DNA from: Mytilisepta virgata
Lineage: Eukaryota > Mollusca > Bivalvia > Mytilida > Mytilidae
Direction of reading: 5' to 3'
NCBI GenBank assembly: GCA_028015205.1
Contig: CM051521.1
Coordinates: 97,130,513 to 97,194,512 of the forward strand
DNA: 64,000 bases
The notes beneath the pieces are model-generated. The model did not search any database. It worked only from the letters and a program-made list of their open reading frames with translations, and had not been told where the DNA came from. Positions 1 to 9,624 of the stretch are shown piece by piece. Numbering within the stretch: the first letter of the stretch is position 1; each line of letters starts with the position of its first letter. Both the position numbers and the translations under genes were made by a program.

Positions 1-780
1 CAGATATCACGTTCAGCAGTCAAAAACAGAAATTTCAACGTATGTCTGGTATATATTGTAAAGTTCACAAAAAGTTCATTAAAGTTCCATGGTAATAAAA
101 TATTGAGATGAAAAATATGAAGTATAAAAGAGCAAGACCCAACTTTGTCATTTTTCAAGTAGCATTTAGAAGTAAGAGCAAAGATAGGTATGTTTGGAAT
201 CAACCGAAAATCAGAGAGGAGTACCATAAAGTAGGATATTTTGGCTGTGGTTAGGGGTGTTGTTATATTTTGGTTTATTTGGTGCCTGTTAATGTTGTAA
301 ATATGCCAAAATTAATCACACTAAAATAAAACAAATAAAAAAAATAAACTTCCAAATTAATTTTAATATTTTAATCTGGAAAAAAATATTTACATTAATT
401 GTTATTGCAGTGCTTTGATTGATATTAATTTTGTTAGAGCTGGACTGCTGTAATCATATTTGTTTAATAAAAAAAAATCAACTTGTTAAGATTTTTAAAA
501 GAACAATTATCAATTGTCCATCCTGACAGATTGTAGGGACAATATTATTACTATTACACAATTCACTGCTTATCAAACATATTTAATTCATACCATCACA
601 CATGTAACAGTGATTTTTATTTTATTTTTTTCCAAAAGTGCCAAATGTCAGCACACCAAATGTTAAGTCCATGGTTTTAGGAAAAACTACCAAATTATCC
701 CTACTCCAAAATATCCAAGATTTATGGTACACTTTTAAAAGAAAATTTCTTTAAGTGCTCATATCAAAAAATTTGAGGCA
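1..780. other. AT-rich intergenic stretch
   Basis: No reading frame, repeat end or RNA gene could be supported. It is AT-rich with short A and T runs. Confidence 0.5.
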
Positions 781-784
781 TCTA

Positions 785-928
785 GTGGAAACCATTTGAT
801 TTTTAGGTGGTGGGCAAGTAAGGAATTTGACAAAAAAAGGCAGGTTCCGAAATTTGGTGAAAAATTACCGTCTCAAGATTAATGTATTGTCAAAGAAAGG
901 CACCCTTTCAAATGGTTGCTCCCTAAGC
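785..928. repeat. MITE-like element, AACCATTTGAT-end family, copy A
   Basis: The left end reads AACCATTTGATTTTTAGG and the right end reads CAAATGGTTGCTCCCTAAG, so the termini are inverted. Other copies with the same ends lie near 1.92-2.19, 42.41-42.64 and 52.67-52.92 kb. There is no coding capacity, so it would be a non-autonomous DNA element. Exact ends and target duplication are not clear. Confidence 0.5.
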
Positions 929-939
929 ATTGAGGAAGG

Positions 940-1915
940 CCATAATAAATTAGAGGTCTATAGCTGAAAGAAACAAACGGACAAGTTTTTAAAACACTGT
1001 AGTTATTTTATTTAATCATCTGTTTTATATTTATCTCGCATTCTATTATTATATGTGTTTTATTTCCACATGAGATCAAGACTGTGATATTTCCTGCTAG
1101 TGTTTGGGTAGAAACTATTTTTAGCCAGAATATTTTATTAACTCTTAACCTGTTTAAATACAACCCTGTAGATGATATTTTTGTATGTGTATTTGAACAA
1201 GTACATGTATTTATAGCATTTGACAAAACACATATTTTGAGGGGAAGACTTCATAAGTTGTTTACTTGTATCTAATCCTTTTGTCATATATGATGTTTTG
1301 ATGTAGTGTTTTTATACTGTACCAGTAAATCTTACCACATGATAAGGCTGAAAAATTATGTTAGATCAGCTACATGTACTGATGTTCTTTGAAATTGTTA
1401 GTAATGTGTTACATGTATACTCTGATCTTATTAAATTCACATGGATTGCCTGTTTTCTCGCACAATAAAGTTTAACAATTCTCTCCAGGTACTCACACTA
1501 CCAACACCAATAAAGAGTTAAAAACTATAACAAAATACAGAATTTTTTATGATGCCCTGCCTATGATAGTAGAGGGGCATTATGTTTTTCGGTCAGCTTA
1601 AGATCCATACCTGTATCACAGGAGGGAAGGGGGGTCCAGAATTCAAATGCCTGTGCAATTAACACGAAGGACAGTAATATGACTGCCATTAGTACATGAA
1701 AACGAGAACATATGTTAAGCAGTTGTTTGTGTAGTTGTTCTGGATTCCTTCATCAGATAGATACGCGTCATCAAAACTTTGGAAAGCCAAACACTAAAAC
1801 ATTGTGTGCAATTACAATCAAACAGAATTAACAGAATATCAAATTTATCAACTGAAAATTTCAACATAAGTATCTAAAAATCTTATAGCCGAAACAATGA
1901 CTACTGAGGGATACT
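940..1915. other. AT-rich intergenic stretch
   Basis: Two overlapping short frames on opposite strands (1,008-1,275) have no recognisable motif and read like chance frames. Nothing else is supported. Confidence 0.45.
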
Positions 1916-1918
1916 ATA

Positions 1919-2186
1919 CCCTTGGGAAGTGTGAAAGCAACCATTTATTTTTATGGTGGGGCTAGGAAGAAATTTGAAATAAAAAGGCAGGACCAGGATT
2001 TTGCAAAATAAAAAGCCAGGATCACTTGAGGTATGAGAAAAAAATTGTAGGACCTGTCTTAATCAGGAAATTTTGATTTGTGGTTAATAAAAAACTCAAG
2101 ACCATAATTTCGGCGATAAAATAGGTAGGATTAAACATTTCATCCTAGCACCCCCTCCCTAAAAATCAAATGGTTGTTCCCTAAGA
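1919..2186. repeat. MITE-like element, AACCATTTGAT-end family, copy B
   Basis: The left part carries GCAACCATTT and a G-rich run followed by GCTAGG. The right part carries the inverse: CCTAGCACCCCC, then AAATCAAATGGTTGTTCCC. It is the same family as copy A but longer. The interior is AT-rich with several 'aggca'/'tagga' repeats and no frame. Confidence 0.55.
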
Positions 2187-2194
2187 GTTCATCA

Positions 2195-2500
2195 GTAGCG
2201 ATATCGCCTCAGTGGTATTAAAATAAACACGGAAACCTAAATCCCTTGCTACTTAACTATCGGACCTCGGGAGATCGCCAGTGTAACTGAAATTTAGTTC
2301 CTTTGAATTTTACGCCCCTGACAAATCAACTATCGTCAAGGAGGTCCGAGAGAAGCGCCGACCTTAAAAAGAAAAAGAAACCATCCATGCCAATTAAGAC
2401 GGTACTCAAACACAACGCGCCACTAGTTAGGTTCGAACTCGCAACCCCAACTTGGACAGAACATTAGCTATTACGACTGATAATCCATCCACCATGGCTT
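2195..2500 (-). repeat. tRNA-derived SINE, minus strand
   Basis: Read on the minus strand, the head carries a B-box-like GCGAGTTCGAACC, followed by a conserved body (GTGGCGCGTTGTGTTTGAG, later AAGGTCGGCGCTTCTCTC). The same order of blocks is seen in the plus-strand copy at 56.87-57.14 kb. The A box is degraded. SINEs are transcribed by RNA polymerase III and moved by a LINE. This copy is old and diverged. Confidence 0.6.
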
Positions 2501-2678
2501 AAATATTTAAACATAATAAAAAAAACCCAAAAAACATGAAATCTCCTACTTCGTTGATCGATAGATCTTCCTTGATGTGAAGGTCTATAAGGGCTCAATT
2601 TTCAAGATAGTTTGGATCTTCAAAAATTCAGATGAATGATCACAGTTTTTTTTTTATTTTAGAGCCTCTAGTTCTTTT

Positions 2679-3345
2679 ATTAGTCCCCTACCGGCAACAC
2701 CGAAGGGGACTACAGATGAGCACCCCGTCCGTCCTTCAGTCTCACTACAGTTTTCCGGACTTTTTTTTTGCAAACTTTTTAACAAAATGATCTTCAGTTC
2801 AATGCTGATCGGATAATTATTAAGTTGTTGACCTTGGAAACAGGAATTAATGTCAAAATATTAGTTTTCTAGATTTTTTTTTTTCGCAAACTCTTTTTAC
2901 ACATCAATTTGAAGTTTTAAGCTGATTGGATAATTTTTGGGAGAGTTATTGTCCTTGGAAATAGAAGTTATTGCCAAAAAATAAGTTTTCCAGATATTTT
3001 TTTTGCAAAACATTTTACCAACTGATCTTATTTTTTGTATGAGAGTTTACAATGATAAGCTAAATATAAAAAAAGTTCGACTTTCACACTGATGAGTTAC
3101 TGCCCTTGGATATAGGAATTATTGTCAAAATATTAGTTTGCCGGACTTTTTTTCGCAAACCCTTTTACCAACTGATCTTTTTTTTGGTATTTGAGCTTAT
3201 AATGATGAGCTTCAGATCAGTTTTAATTTTCAGGTTGATTGGATAATTTTTGTGAGAGTTATTGCCCTTTGAAATAGAAATTATTGCTAGCCAAAGTAAG
3301 CATCCGGTGTGTTTTCTCTCACAGCTCTAGCCGATAGGGAACATT
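2679..3345 (+). repeat. hairpin-headed element with tandem core, family a
   Basis: It starts with an inverted repeat (AGTCCCCT ... AGGGGACT, 2,682-2,712) and a GTCCGTCC-rich stretch. Three diverged core units follow, each with a TTTTCCGGACTTTTTTT-like block, 'CAACTGATCTT' and 'GAGTTATTGCCCTT'. It ends near the 'ctctagccgataggga' segment. The layout resembles bivalve pearl-type or Helitron-related non-autonomous elements, which is inference from architecture only. A detached core unit lies at 7,733-7,857. Confidence 0.5.
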
Positions 3346-4138
3346 GTATTACTCAGCAATACTCTCAGAATGTTTGTAATCATAAATATTATAAGGATGA
3401 TGTTATGTTATAAAAACATTCTCTGATATCAATTTTTATGCGATGTATGTGTACATTTCAACAATTCAGGTCTCATCATCAGTGCTAAACATTTTCTGGA
3501 AAACCAAACCGTTAAATAAAATATTGAAATCCAAAATGACCGACATGGTATTCTCGTTTCCAAATATAATTCCTGATTTCCTTATTTTGAATATTATTTA
3601 AAAGGCTAGTACACGTATACACTAGAAATTAAACTGGTATTGCCCCAAAACAAAAATCAAAATGTGTAACAAATGTACAAATATTTAGTCGCTTATTTGA
3701 TCTTTACATAATTACTAAATTATTCTGTTTTCTTATTATTATGGCACTGTACCAATTTGACCAATTTGAACATATATAGTCTATGATGTTGCAATATGAA
3801 ATACACTGGGAAATATTGCGACTGGTAAAATTTTTGTGATTTTGTCCGGCTTATTAGGTCCTGAACTTACAGTTTCAGTAACTTCGAGCATTAACTGTTT
3901 ATACCTATTTCATGTCTTTTATTTGTCTTTTTTTCTGTTCATTTATGTTGAGGTCTTTTTCTACTGGATTAATGCTATTTGTTAGTGCTTCTTATCCATC
4001 AACCCTTTCACCCTTTTTTGTGTTTTATAATGAAATAAACTCAGGATTGTTGTTTTGGTAGGATTGTTATTTATCATATACTTAGTACTAGATAAAGGAA
4101 AATTGCATATACGATACTGAAAGAATATTGTCAGCTGT
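3346..4138. other. AT-rich intergenic stretch
   Basis: No gene, RNA or clear repeat boundary is visible. Confidence 0.4.
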
Positions 4139-4139
4139 A

Positions 4140-4325
4140 AAATCTAAAATTTAACTATCGAGGGTGGAAAAACTATATAACTCATGAGTAAATTGAAGGA
4201 GAATCTGTTTCTCCTATGATTTTCAACAAAAACCTCAAGAAAATGCCGTTGCTACGCGTTTTGTTTACATGTGGCAATACATGGACACCATTTAGGAACT
4301 TCTCTAGTTTATCTTTCCAATAACA
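4140..4325. repeat. dispersed repeat, copy 1 of 2
   Basis: About 180 bp closely matches 10,568-10,742. Shared blocks include AAAATTTAACTA, GAAGGAGAATCT, TTTCTCCTATGATTTTCAAC and GGAACTTCTCTAGTTTATC. The two copies are in the same orientation and differ by scattered substitutions and small indels. No function is evident. Confidence 0.6.
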
Positions 4326-4824
4326 TCACGGTAGATGATATTGATATCATCGCCCCCTTAAGCCACGACCATTTGATATTCTGGGGCAGGAGGATTTTGA
4401 AAAAAATAACTCAGCCTTGAAAATAACAAAAATGAATGGTTTGTTCTGTGGTAGTTTGAAAATAAATAACCTCACCTACAATGTATTGAAAATACATAAC
4501 TCGGCAGGTCTTTTAAACCATTTTATAAATGCATGTTTTAAAGTATGAGATGGCACCAGATTCTACCAAAATTCGACTTTTTTCATATTTTTTTGGGGGA
4601 AAAACATCCCAAATCTTTTAATAATATATATACTATATTATTAAATAATACGATTAAAACAGCGCTAATACTACCAAAACGGCATGTGTCATACTGGTGA
4701 CGTCGTCCTGGTCATATAAATCACATGATTATATTGCTGTTCGGCCCGGTCGAATACCGAAAAAGCAAGTCAGTATTAAAATCATTGGCCCTGTAAATAT
4801 ATATTGTGCATGTAATTCAGGATT

Positions 4825-4950
4825 CATTGTCAGTCCGTATTGGAAATATTGGCCCTATATTCACATCATTGTCAGTCCGTATTGGAAATATTGGCCCTAT
4901 ATTCACATCATTGTCAGTCCGTATTGGAAATATTGGCCCTATATTCACAT
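4825..4950 (+). repeat. 42-bp tandem repeat, three near-identical units
   Basis: Units begin at 4,825, 4,867 and 4,909, each containing CAGTCCGTATTGGAAATATT and GGCCCTATATTCACA. The unit is a multiple of three, so two frames stay open through it and give repetitive peptides. These are by-products of the repeat, not genes. Degenerate units precede the array, and the foldback element at 5,016-5,157 follows it. Both share the word GTATTGG. Confidence 0.85.
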
Positions 4951-5015
4951 TTGATTATGTAATACAGCATTCAGAACAAGTCTGTATTGAAAAAGTTGGA
5001 TTATTTAATAAAACT

Positions 5016-5157
5016 GTTATGAACTGGCTGTTTCTGTATTGGCACTGGTATAGATTCTCGGTCAGCTGTATTGGCCCTCGACCCTACGGGTCTCGAGGCC
5101 AATACAGCAAACCTTGAATCTATACCAGTGGCAATACAGAAACAGCCTGTTAATAAC
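5016..5157. repeat. foldback (hairpin) element, copy 1
   Basis: Two 61-bp arms (5,016-5,076 and 5,097-5,157) are inverted and nearly complementary, around a loop of about 20 bp that is itself palindromic (CTCGACC...GGTCTCGAG). Arm words include CTGTTTCTGTATTGGCACTGG and GGTATAGATTC. A diverged second copy is at 31,559-31,705. Confidence 0.75.
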
Positions 5158-5475
5158 ACTATAATATTCATCATCAGAGACCAAGCCTAATTATGAGCAT
5201 AATTAATTGCAGTGTAAAATAAAAAAGATGTAATAACATTTGGTCCCTATTATCGATTAACTGGTGGTCCTTAGTGTACTTAAAAACAAAAGTTCTCTCT
5301 GTGTTATTGTTCATCTTTATATGTCAATAACATTAAACACATTAATTTATTATCTCTTATCCAATAACCTCTTTTTATTTGCGTTAGGCCGATGTTAAGT
5401 GATCTTTCAAGTTTTTAAGTCTTTGGTAAGCTATAACTGGCGATTTGACAAATAGTTTTTTTTTTTTTTTGTCTT
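5158..5475. other. AT-rich spacer
   Basis: Nothing supported apart from a T-run next to the Penelope-like element. Confidence 0.4.
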
Positions 5476-6530
5476 TTTGTATAAGATGCCAGTGTTTATT
5501 AAGAGCTCTTCCGATGGTTAAATGTAGTACTTAGTACTAGAGGGATTTCTGTTTTGCCATGTTTTGTTCTGTATATAAGGGTTTTACTTCTAGGCGTTTT
5601 CATTTTTTCTTTTATAATAGGTTCAATTTCTGTACGTTTATATCCACTTTTGGTGAGGTTTTTTATGAATTCTTTAATTTGAAATTCTAAATCATTTTGG
5701 TTATTTGTATCAGTCTAATTAGTCTGGTAATCTCTCCTACGATAAATTCTTTAAAAACAGAGGAGGGATGCGCTGATGACCTATGCAGATACTGGAAGAT
5801 TTCTGTCGGTTTGCGTCAAGTTTAAGATCTAGACAACCCTTTTCTAGGAATCTACTGCCTTTAAAGACGGTCACGTCCAAGAATTCCGAACTCTGATACG
5901 ACATTTTGTATGTGAATTTAAGGAGCTGATGGATATTATTGGCAATTTCAAAAAATTGATTTAAAGTGTCTTCTTTTCCATTGTATATAATAAACCCATC
6001 GTCCCGATAAACTGACATTAACATTATTCTGTCACAATAATTTAATGAGTCAAGAATTTCTGAAATTATTTCGAACATGCGTAAATCTGTATGGCTTGGG
6101 GATACTGGTGCTCCCATCGGAGCCCCCTACTTTTTGTTTGAAAATTCCTCCGTTGAATTCAAACTCATTGTTCTGCAATATAATTTTTATAATATCTAGC
6201 ATTAAATTTTGGGGTGGCAATTTAATTTCATACTCCTATTTTATAAGTTTGGACCTTGCTCTGTTTACTGCGCTCAATATTTCCTCATGTTTCATGTTTG
6301 TATACATGCTTGTGATATCGAAAGATGCCATAAGTATATTATAAGGTAGCTCAAGTTGTTCTATTTTGTTTATAAAGGCCGTTGTGTCCTTAGTGTACGT
6401 CCATTGTGTCGCTACTATAAGTTGTAAAAAGAAGTCTACTACCGTACTGGACTCCCACACCGTGATACAATCGGTCTGCCCGGAAGATTAAGATTCTGAA
6501 TAATTTCATCACTTATATTGTTGGTATTAT

Positions 6531-6763
6531 TTATCCTGCAATCAAGCCGTTTCCGGTCTAATAACGGGTAGAATAAACTTTATTCGTATTACTATTAGGT
6601 CAATGACCTAATAAAGTCTACCGGTACTTGTTTCCATGAAGAGCATGAGGAGCGTAGTGAATGTACCAGATGACGTCGTGCCGTTTCCCGCGATTTCACG
6701 GCAGTTGGATTTCAACTTTAAACCTAATTTTAAGACACTAATCTAAGGGGGATTGCAGGATAA
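6531..6763. mobile_element. short inverted-repeat element inside the Penelope-like copy
   Basis: Perfect 13-bp inverted termini (TTATCCTGCAATC at 6,531-6,543, its complement at 6,751-6,763) bound a 233-bp non-coding segment. Inside is a 21-bp palindrome, TATTAGGTCA-a-TGACCTAATA. It interrupts the reverse-transcriptase frame between the MFPKTHR and PGRPIVS blocks. It is a MITE-like element of unknown superfamily. Confidence 0.65.
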
Positions 6764-6774
6764 AGACAATACAA

Positions 6775-6904
6775 AGTCATTGTCGGAAAATATAAAATTT
6801 ATTTGGGCTCGCTGCGAAACATAGGGAAAAGGCTCGCTAAAGCTCGCCTTTTCTCATGTTTCTAAAGCTCACCCAAATAAATTCTATATTTTCCTACAAT
6901 GACT
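6775..6904. repeat. 130-bp hairpin element
   Basis: The two halves are inverted: AGTCATTGT and GGAAAATATA and ATTTATTTGGG on the left, the complements in reverse order on the right, ending ACAATGACT. It lies 11 bp from the preceding inverted-repeat element and likewise inside the Penelope-like copy. Confidence 0.7.
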
Positions 6905-7140
6905 ATGTATTTATATTTAGTTCTAAGCGGTGTGTTTTGGGGAACATATATAATCTCCCTAACCTGTTATCGTTGTGATTAGTTAGAAATTTGTATGTTA
7001 TGTCATCCATATAACCTAATTTCTTGATTGACAAGATCTTTTCTTTAATCATGTTGCTAATCTCCAAAGAGTGAGATTTATCAATTTCTTGATAATGTAT
7101 TCTGTAATTTAATTGACAGGAACTGAGACTTCAAGGTGGA

Positions 7141-7732
7141 ACAGCCAAAATTCCGAACAGATACAACCTTGACTATGTTATTTATTTAAGAATAAAAAAA
7201 TGAATTTATAAATTGTGTATTTTCAAATATTATAAATACAATTGTGAAAATAAATAATAAGTCCCTTGTTATACTGAAAATGAAAAACAGTGCAGAAAAC
7301 GTGACTATACTCTGCTGTTCAAATATATGATAAAGGGTATCAAACATGACGTACACCCTTACTTCATGTACTTCTCTAAAGAACTGCACTTTGAAAGAAT
7401 TTTAGTTAGTTGCATTGTAATATGCTATAATTAAATTGAGAATTATATGGATTATAACATTACACCTCAGAAAGTACGAGTAACTATCATTGGTGATTTT
7501 GCCTTTCAATTAAGTCATCACAACATATAATGGTTTTCTGTTTTCCAATTATTTTTGTTACAGAGTTTTAAACTCAGAAAGTACCTCAGTATACGCATTA
7601 AGTTTGAACATGCAGGCCTTGTGGAAAGACCTATCATGTCCTAGTTTTCAGCTCAGATAAACCATAAAGTGGGACATTTCTTCGTCTATCACAGAAATCT
7701 TGGGAATTAGGTTAATTAGTGAATCATTAATT
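7141..7732. other. AT-rich intergenic stretch
   Basis: A short minus-strand frame (7,186-7,389) is hydrophobic and AT-driven with no motif. Nothing else is supported. Confidence 0.4.
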
Positions 7733-7857
7733 ATTGTCAAAATATTAGTTTTCCGGACTTTTTTTCGCAAACCCTTTTACCAACTGATCTTATTTTTGGT
7801 ATTTGAGCTTATAATGATGAGCTACAGATCAATTTTAATTTTCAGGTTGATTGGAGT
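7733..7857 (+). repeat. detached core unit of the family-a tandem-core element
   Basis: About 125 bp matches the core units at 2.85-3.25 kb, including TATTAGTTTTCCGGACTTTT, CCAACTGATCTTATTTTTGG and TTTTCAGGTTGATTGGA. Head and tail are missing. Confidence 0.7.
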
Positions 7858-8756
7858 TATTCTCTATTCTATACTTTTATGTAGCGTCTGTAAATTTAAG
7901 ATACATGCAGCAGCACATGGCAATTTCTCTGACGGAACCAAGACTAATGCTGTAATCTAACAAAGACTTGGAGAAATAGGTATTATGGATATTATTTCAA
8001 AATATTATTTAACAACTCGGATTCCTTATATACATCAAGTCAAGCTTTAAACAATTACTTTCATTAAAGACGTGATATCCTATTATTATATAGGTGGTAT
8101 AGGTAATGTAGACCTACCTTAACGTTAAGATTTCTCTTTAAATGTATACGTTTACAAAGGTGTATAATATCGTACCAGAGGATTTAATTTAAGAACAGGA
8201 AGCTTAATCTAAAATATTGTATCTTGAATATTTATTTTAGAGAAGGTATGTAGAAATTACTTAAATTGATAGTAAAAATGTTAACAAAGTTATTCTTTTA
8301 TTTCCTTTTTAAACCCCATTTTCTTTTTTGTTTATATTTTTTTAATATTCCATTTCCCACCCTCATTTATTTAGTTTCTACTTTCGAAATACAATTTAAA
8401 GACAATCTATGTAATTTACTGTTTTTAGTTGAACAATATCCATTCTGTTAAATTTGGATCTCTTTACTTTGCAAATTCACTTGTCAGTTTTGCCGTTTCA
8501 GATCGCCCCTTCTGTTGCGTGGTAAAGATCTTAGCGCTGTCTCAGATCGCTTACTTAGTCCTGTTAACTTGAATATTGCCTTAGATATATTTCTTACATG
8601 GATTTTGAGCTGATGATCTTTGGTGTGCTTTTAATTTAACCCATAAAACATCCACACCGAATGAAAAAATTAAAACTATATCTTTAAGTATTTATTTCAT
8701 GGTTTGATTTGATGTTGTTAATCTTCATTTCGAAAACGCAGATAGATTATAAATCT
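7858..8756. other. AT-rich intergenic stretch
   Basis: No supported gene. The frame at 8,266-8,451 is Phe/Leu-rich AT sequence without a motif. Confidence 0.4.
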
Positions 8757-8780
8757 CACACACACACACACACACACACA
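8757..8780. repeat. (CA)12 microsatellite
   Basis: Uninterrupted CA dinucleotide run. Confidence 0.95.
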
Positions 8781-8893
8781 GTGAGAATAGTGTGACTTGG
8801 TACAGTCACGTGAATAGTGGTTGGGTGGTTAAACTGGTTTGAAATGAGTACCCAAACACCACCCACCCCCTTTTATCCATCCTGACACTGGTG

Positions 8894-8900
8894 TATAAAA
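8894..8900 (+). promoter_or_regulatory. TATA-like box, possible promoter of the zinc-finger HSPA12 gene
   Basis: TATAAAA lies about 640 bp upstream of the first coding exon and just downstream of a CACCC-rich stretch. The first coding exon begins at a splice acceptor, so at least one upstream non-coding exon is expected, and this is a candidate position. No initiator or clear donor confirms it. Confidence 0.15.
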
Positions 8901-9048
8901 CATACTTTGAAAGCCAATTCAGTAAAACTAGCTAAGACTCTTATAGCTTCCGGACGGATACTCTCGCTCTATTAAACTGAAAAGTCAGAAATATTACTTC
9001 CATAAAAGGTTTAATTCTATATAATCATAAATTTTTATTTCAAATTTG

Positions 9049-9100
9049 ATCCTAGCCCACTCCCCCCCCCCATATAAATCAAAAATGGTTGCTCCCTTAT
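9049..9100. repeat. right end of an AACCATTTGAT-family MITE
   Basis: CCTAGCCCACTCCCCCC, then AAATCAAAAATGGTTGCTCCC, matches the right ends of the complete copies. The left end is not clear. Confidence 0.45.
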
Positions 9101-9529
9101 AGCAATAAAAATTGAATTGAAAAAAAAAAGGTTTGACAACGAAAAATTACCTAGCATCATAACATAATGTTTGAGGCCAACTAAATAAAGTCATAATGAA
9201 CGGTTGAACATCTTGGCTTTGAAATAAATGTGTAGCACAAAATGTGAAATTTTGACATTCTATCGCCTGGTACTGTCAAATTATATGATAAATTATTAAA
9301 TTGATTGCTTCCAGGATAGCAATGAATTTCTCGAGGTTACAATCCACTCTATAATCCTCTAATGTGCAATTATGTGTTATTTATATATTGTCAACCTGAG
9401 AGAGAAAATGTCAGATCAGGCCTCGATTGGTAGTACCATTAAGTTCAGGTCGACAAATTGTCATATCACAACTTTGCAAATATGATAATTGTAATATACA
9501 CAGTCGACACCTTTTGCTTTTGTTTATAG

Positions 9530-9624
9530 GTTTCTAATGTGGCTTTGTTCACAGTGTTTCCAGCTTAATGAGACCAACGACGAAAAATGTGCTACCTGTG
9601 GTTCTAAAAAAGATTTAAAAAATG
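9530..9624 (+). CDS. exon 1 (first coding exon): RanBP2-type zinc finger
   Basis: The acceptor TGTTTATAG ends at 9,529 and the first ATG is at 9,537. Translation starts MWLCSQCFQLNETNDEKCAT and continues to a second CxxC pair. Four cysteines plus the tryptophan and the central asparagine fit the RanBP2 finger pattern. The donor is GTATGC at 9,625, leaving one base of the next codon (phase 1). The seven bases before ATG are open, so an upstream coding extension is possible. Confidence 0.8.

Larger units (their letters stand above)
5480..7140 (-). mobile_element. Penelope-like element remnant (reverse transcriptase), minus strand
   Basis: Read 5' to 3' on the minus strand, blocks appear in the order expected for Penelope-like reverse transcriptases. 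First comes an N-terminal stretch with MFPKTHR (about 6,940), then PGRPIVSRC (about 6,470). ASFDITSMYTNM follows (about 6,310), then MGAPVSPS (6,117), the catalytic-region variant YRDDGF (about 6,010), and EFLDVTVF (about 5,880). The C-terminal part after 5,737 is frameshifted and holds stops. A GIY-YIG endonuclease was not recognised. The frame is broken several times, and two inverted-repeat insertions (6,531-6,904) split the N-terminal part. The usual Y-[IL]-DD box reads Y-R-DD here, which would also argue against activity. It is a dead copy. Confidence 0.75.

Noticed and set aside
4697..5117. Two overlapping repetitive frames (NIGPIFTS repeats)
   Set aside because: Created by a 42-bp tandem repeat whose length is a multiple of three. 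One runs into a hairpin element.
8266..8451. Hydrophobic 61-codon frame as a membrane peptide
   Set aside because: Phe/Leu richness follows from T-rich DNA. No supporting start context or homology.
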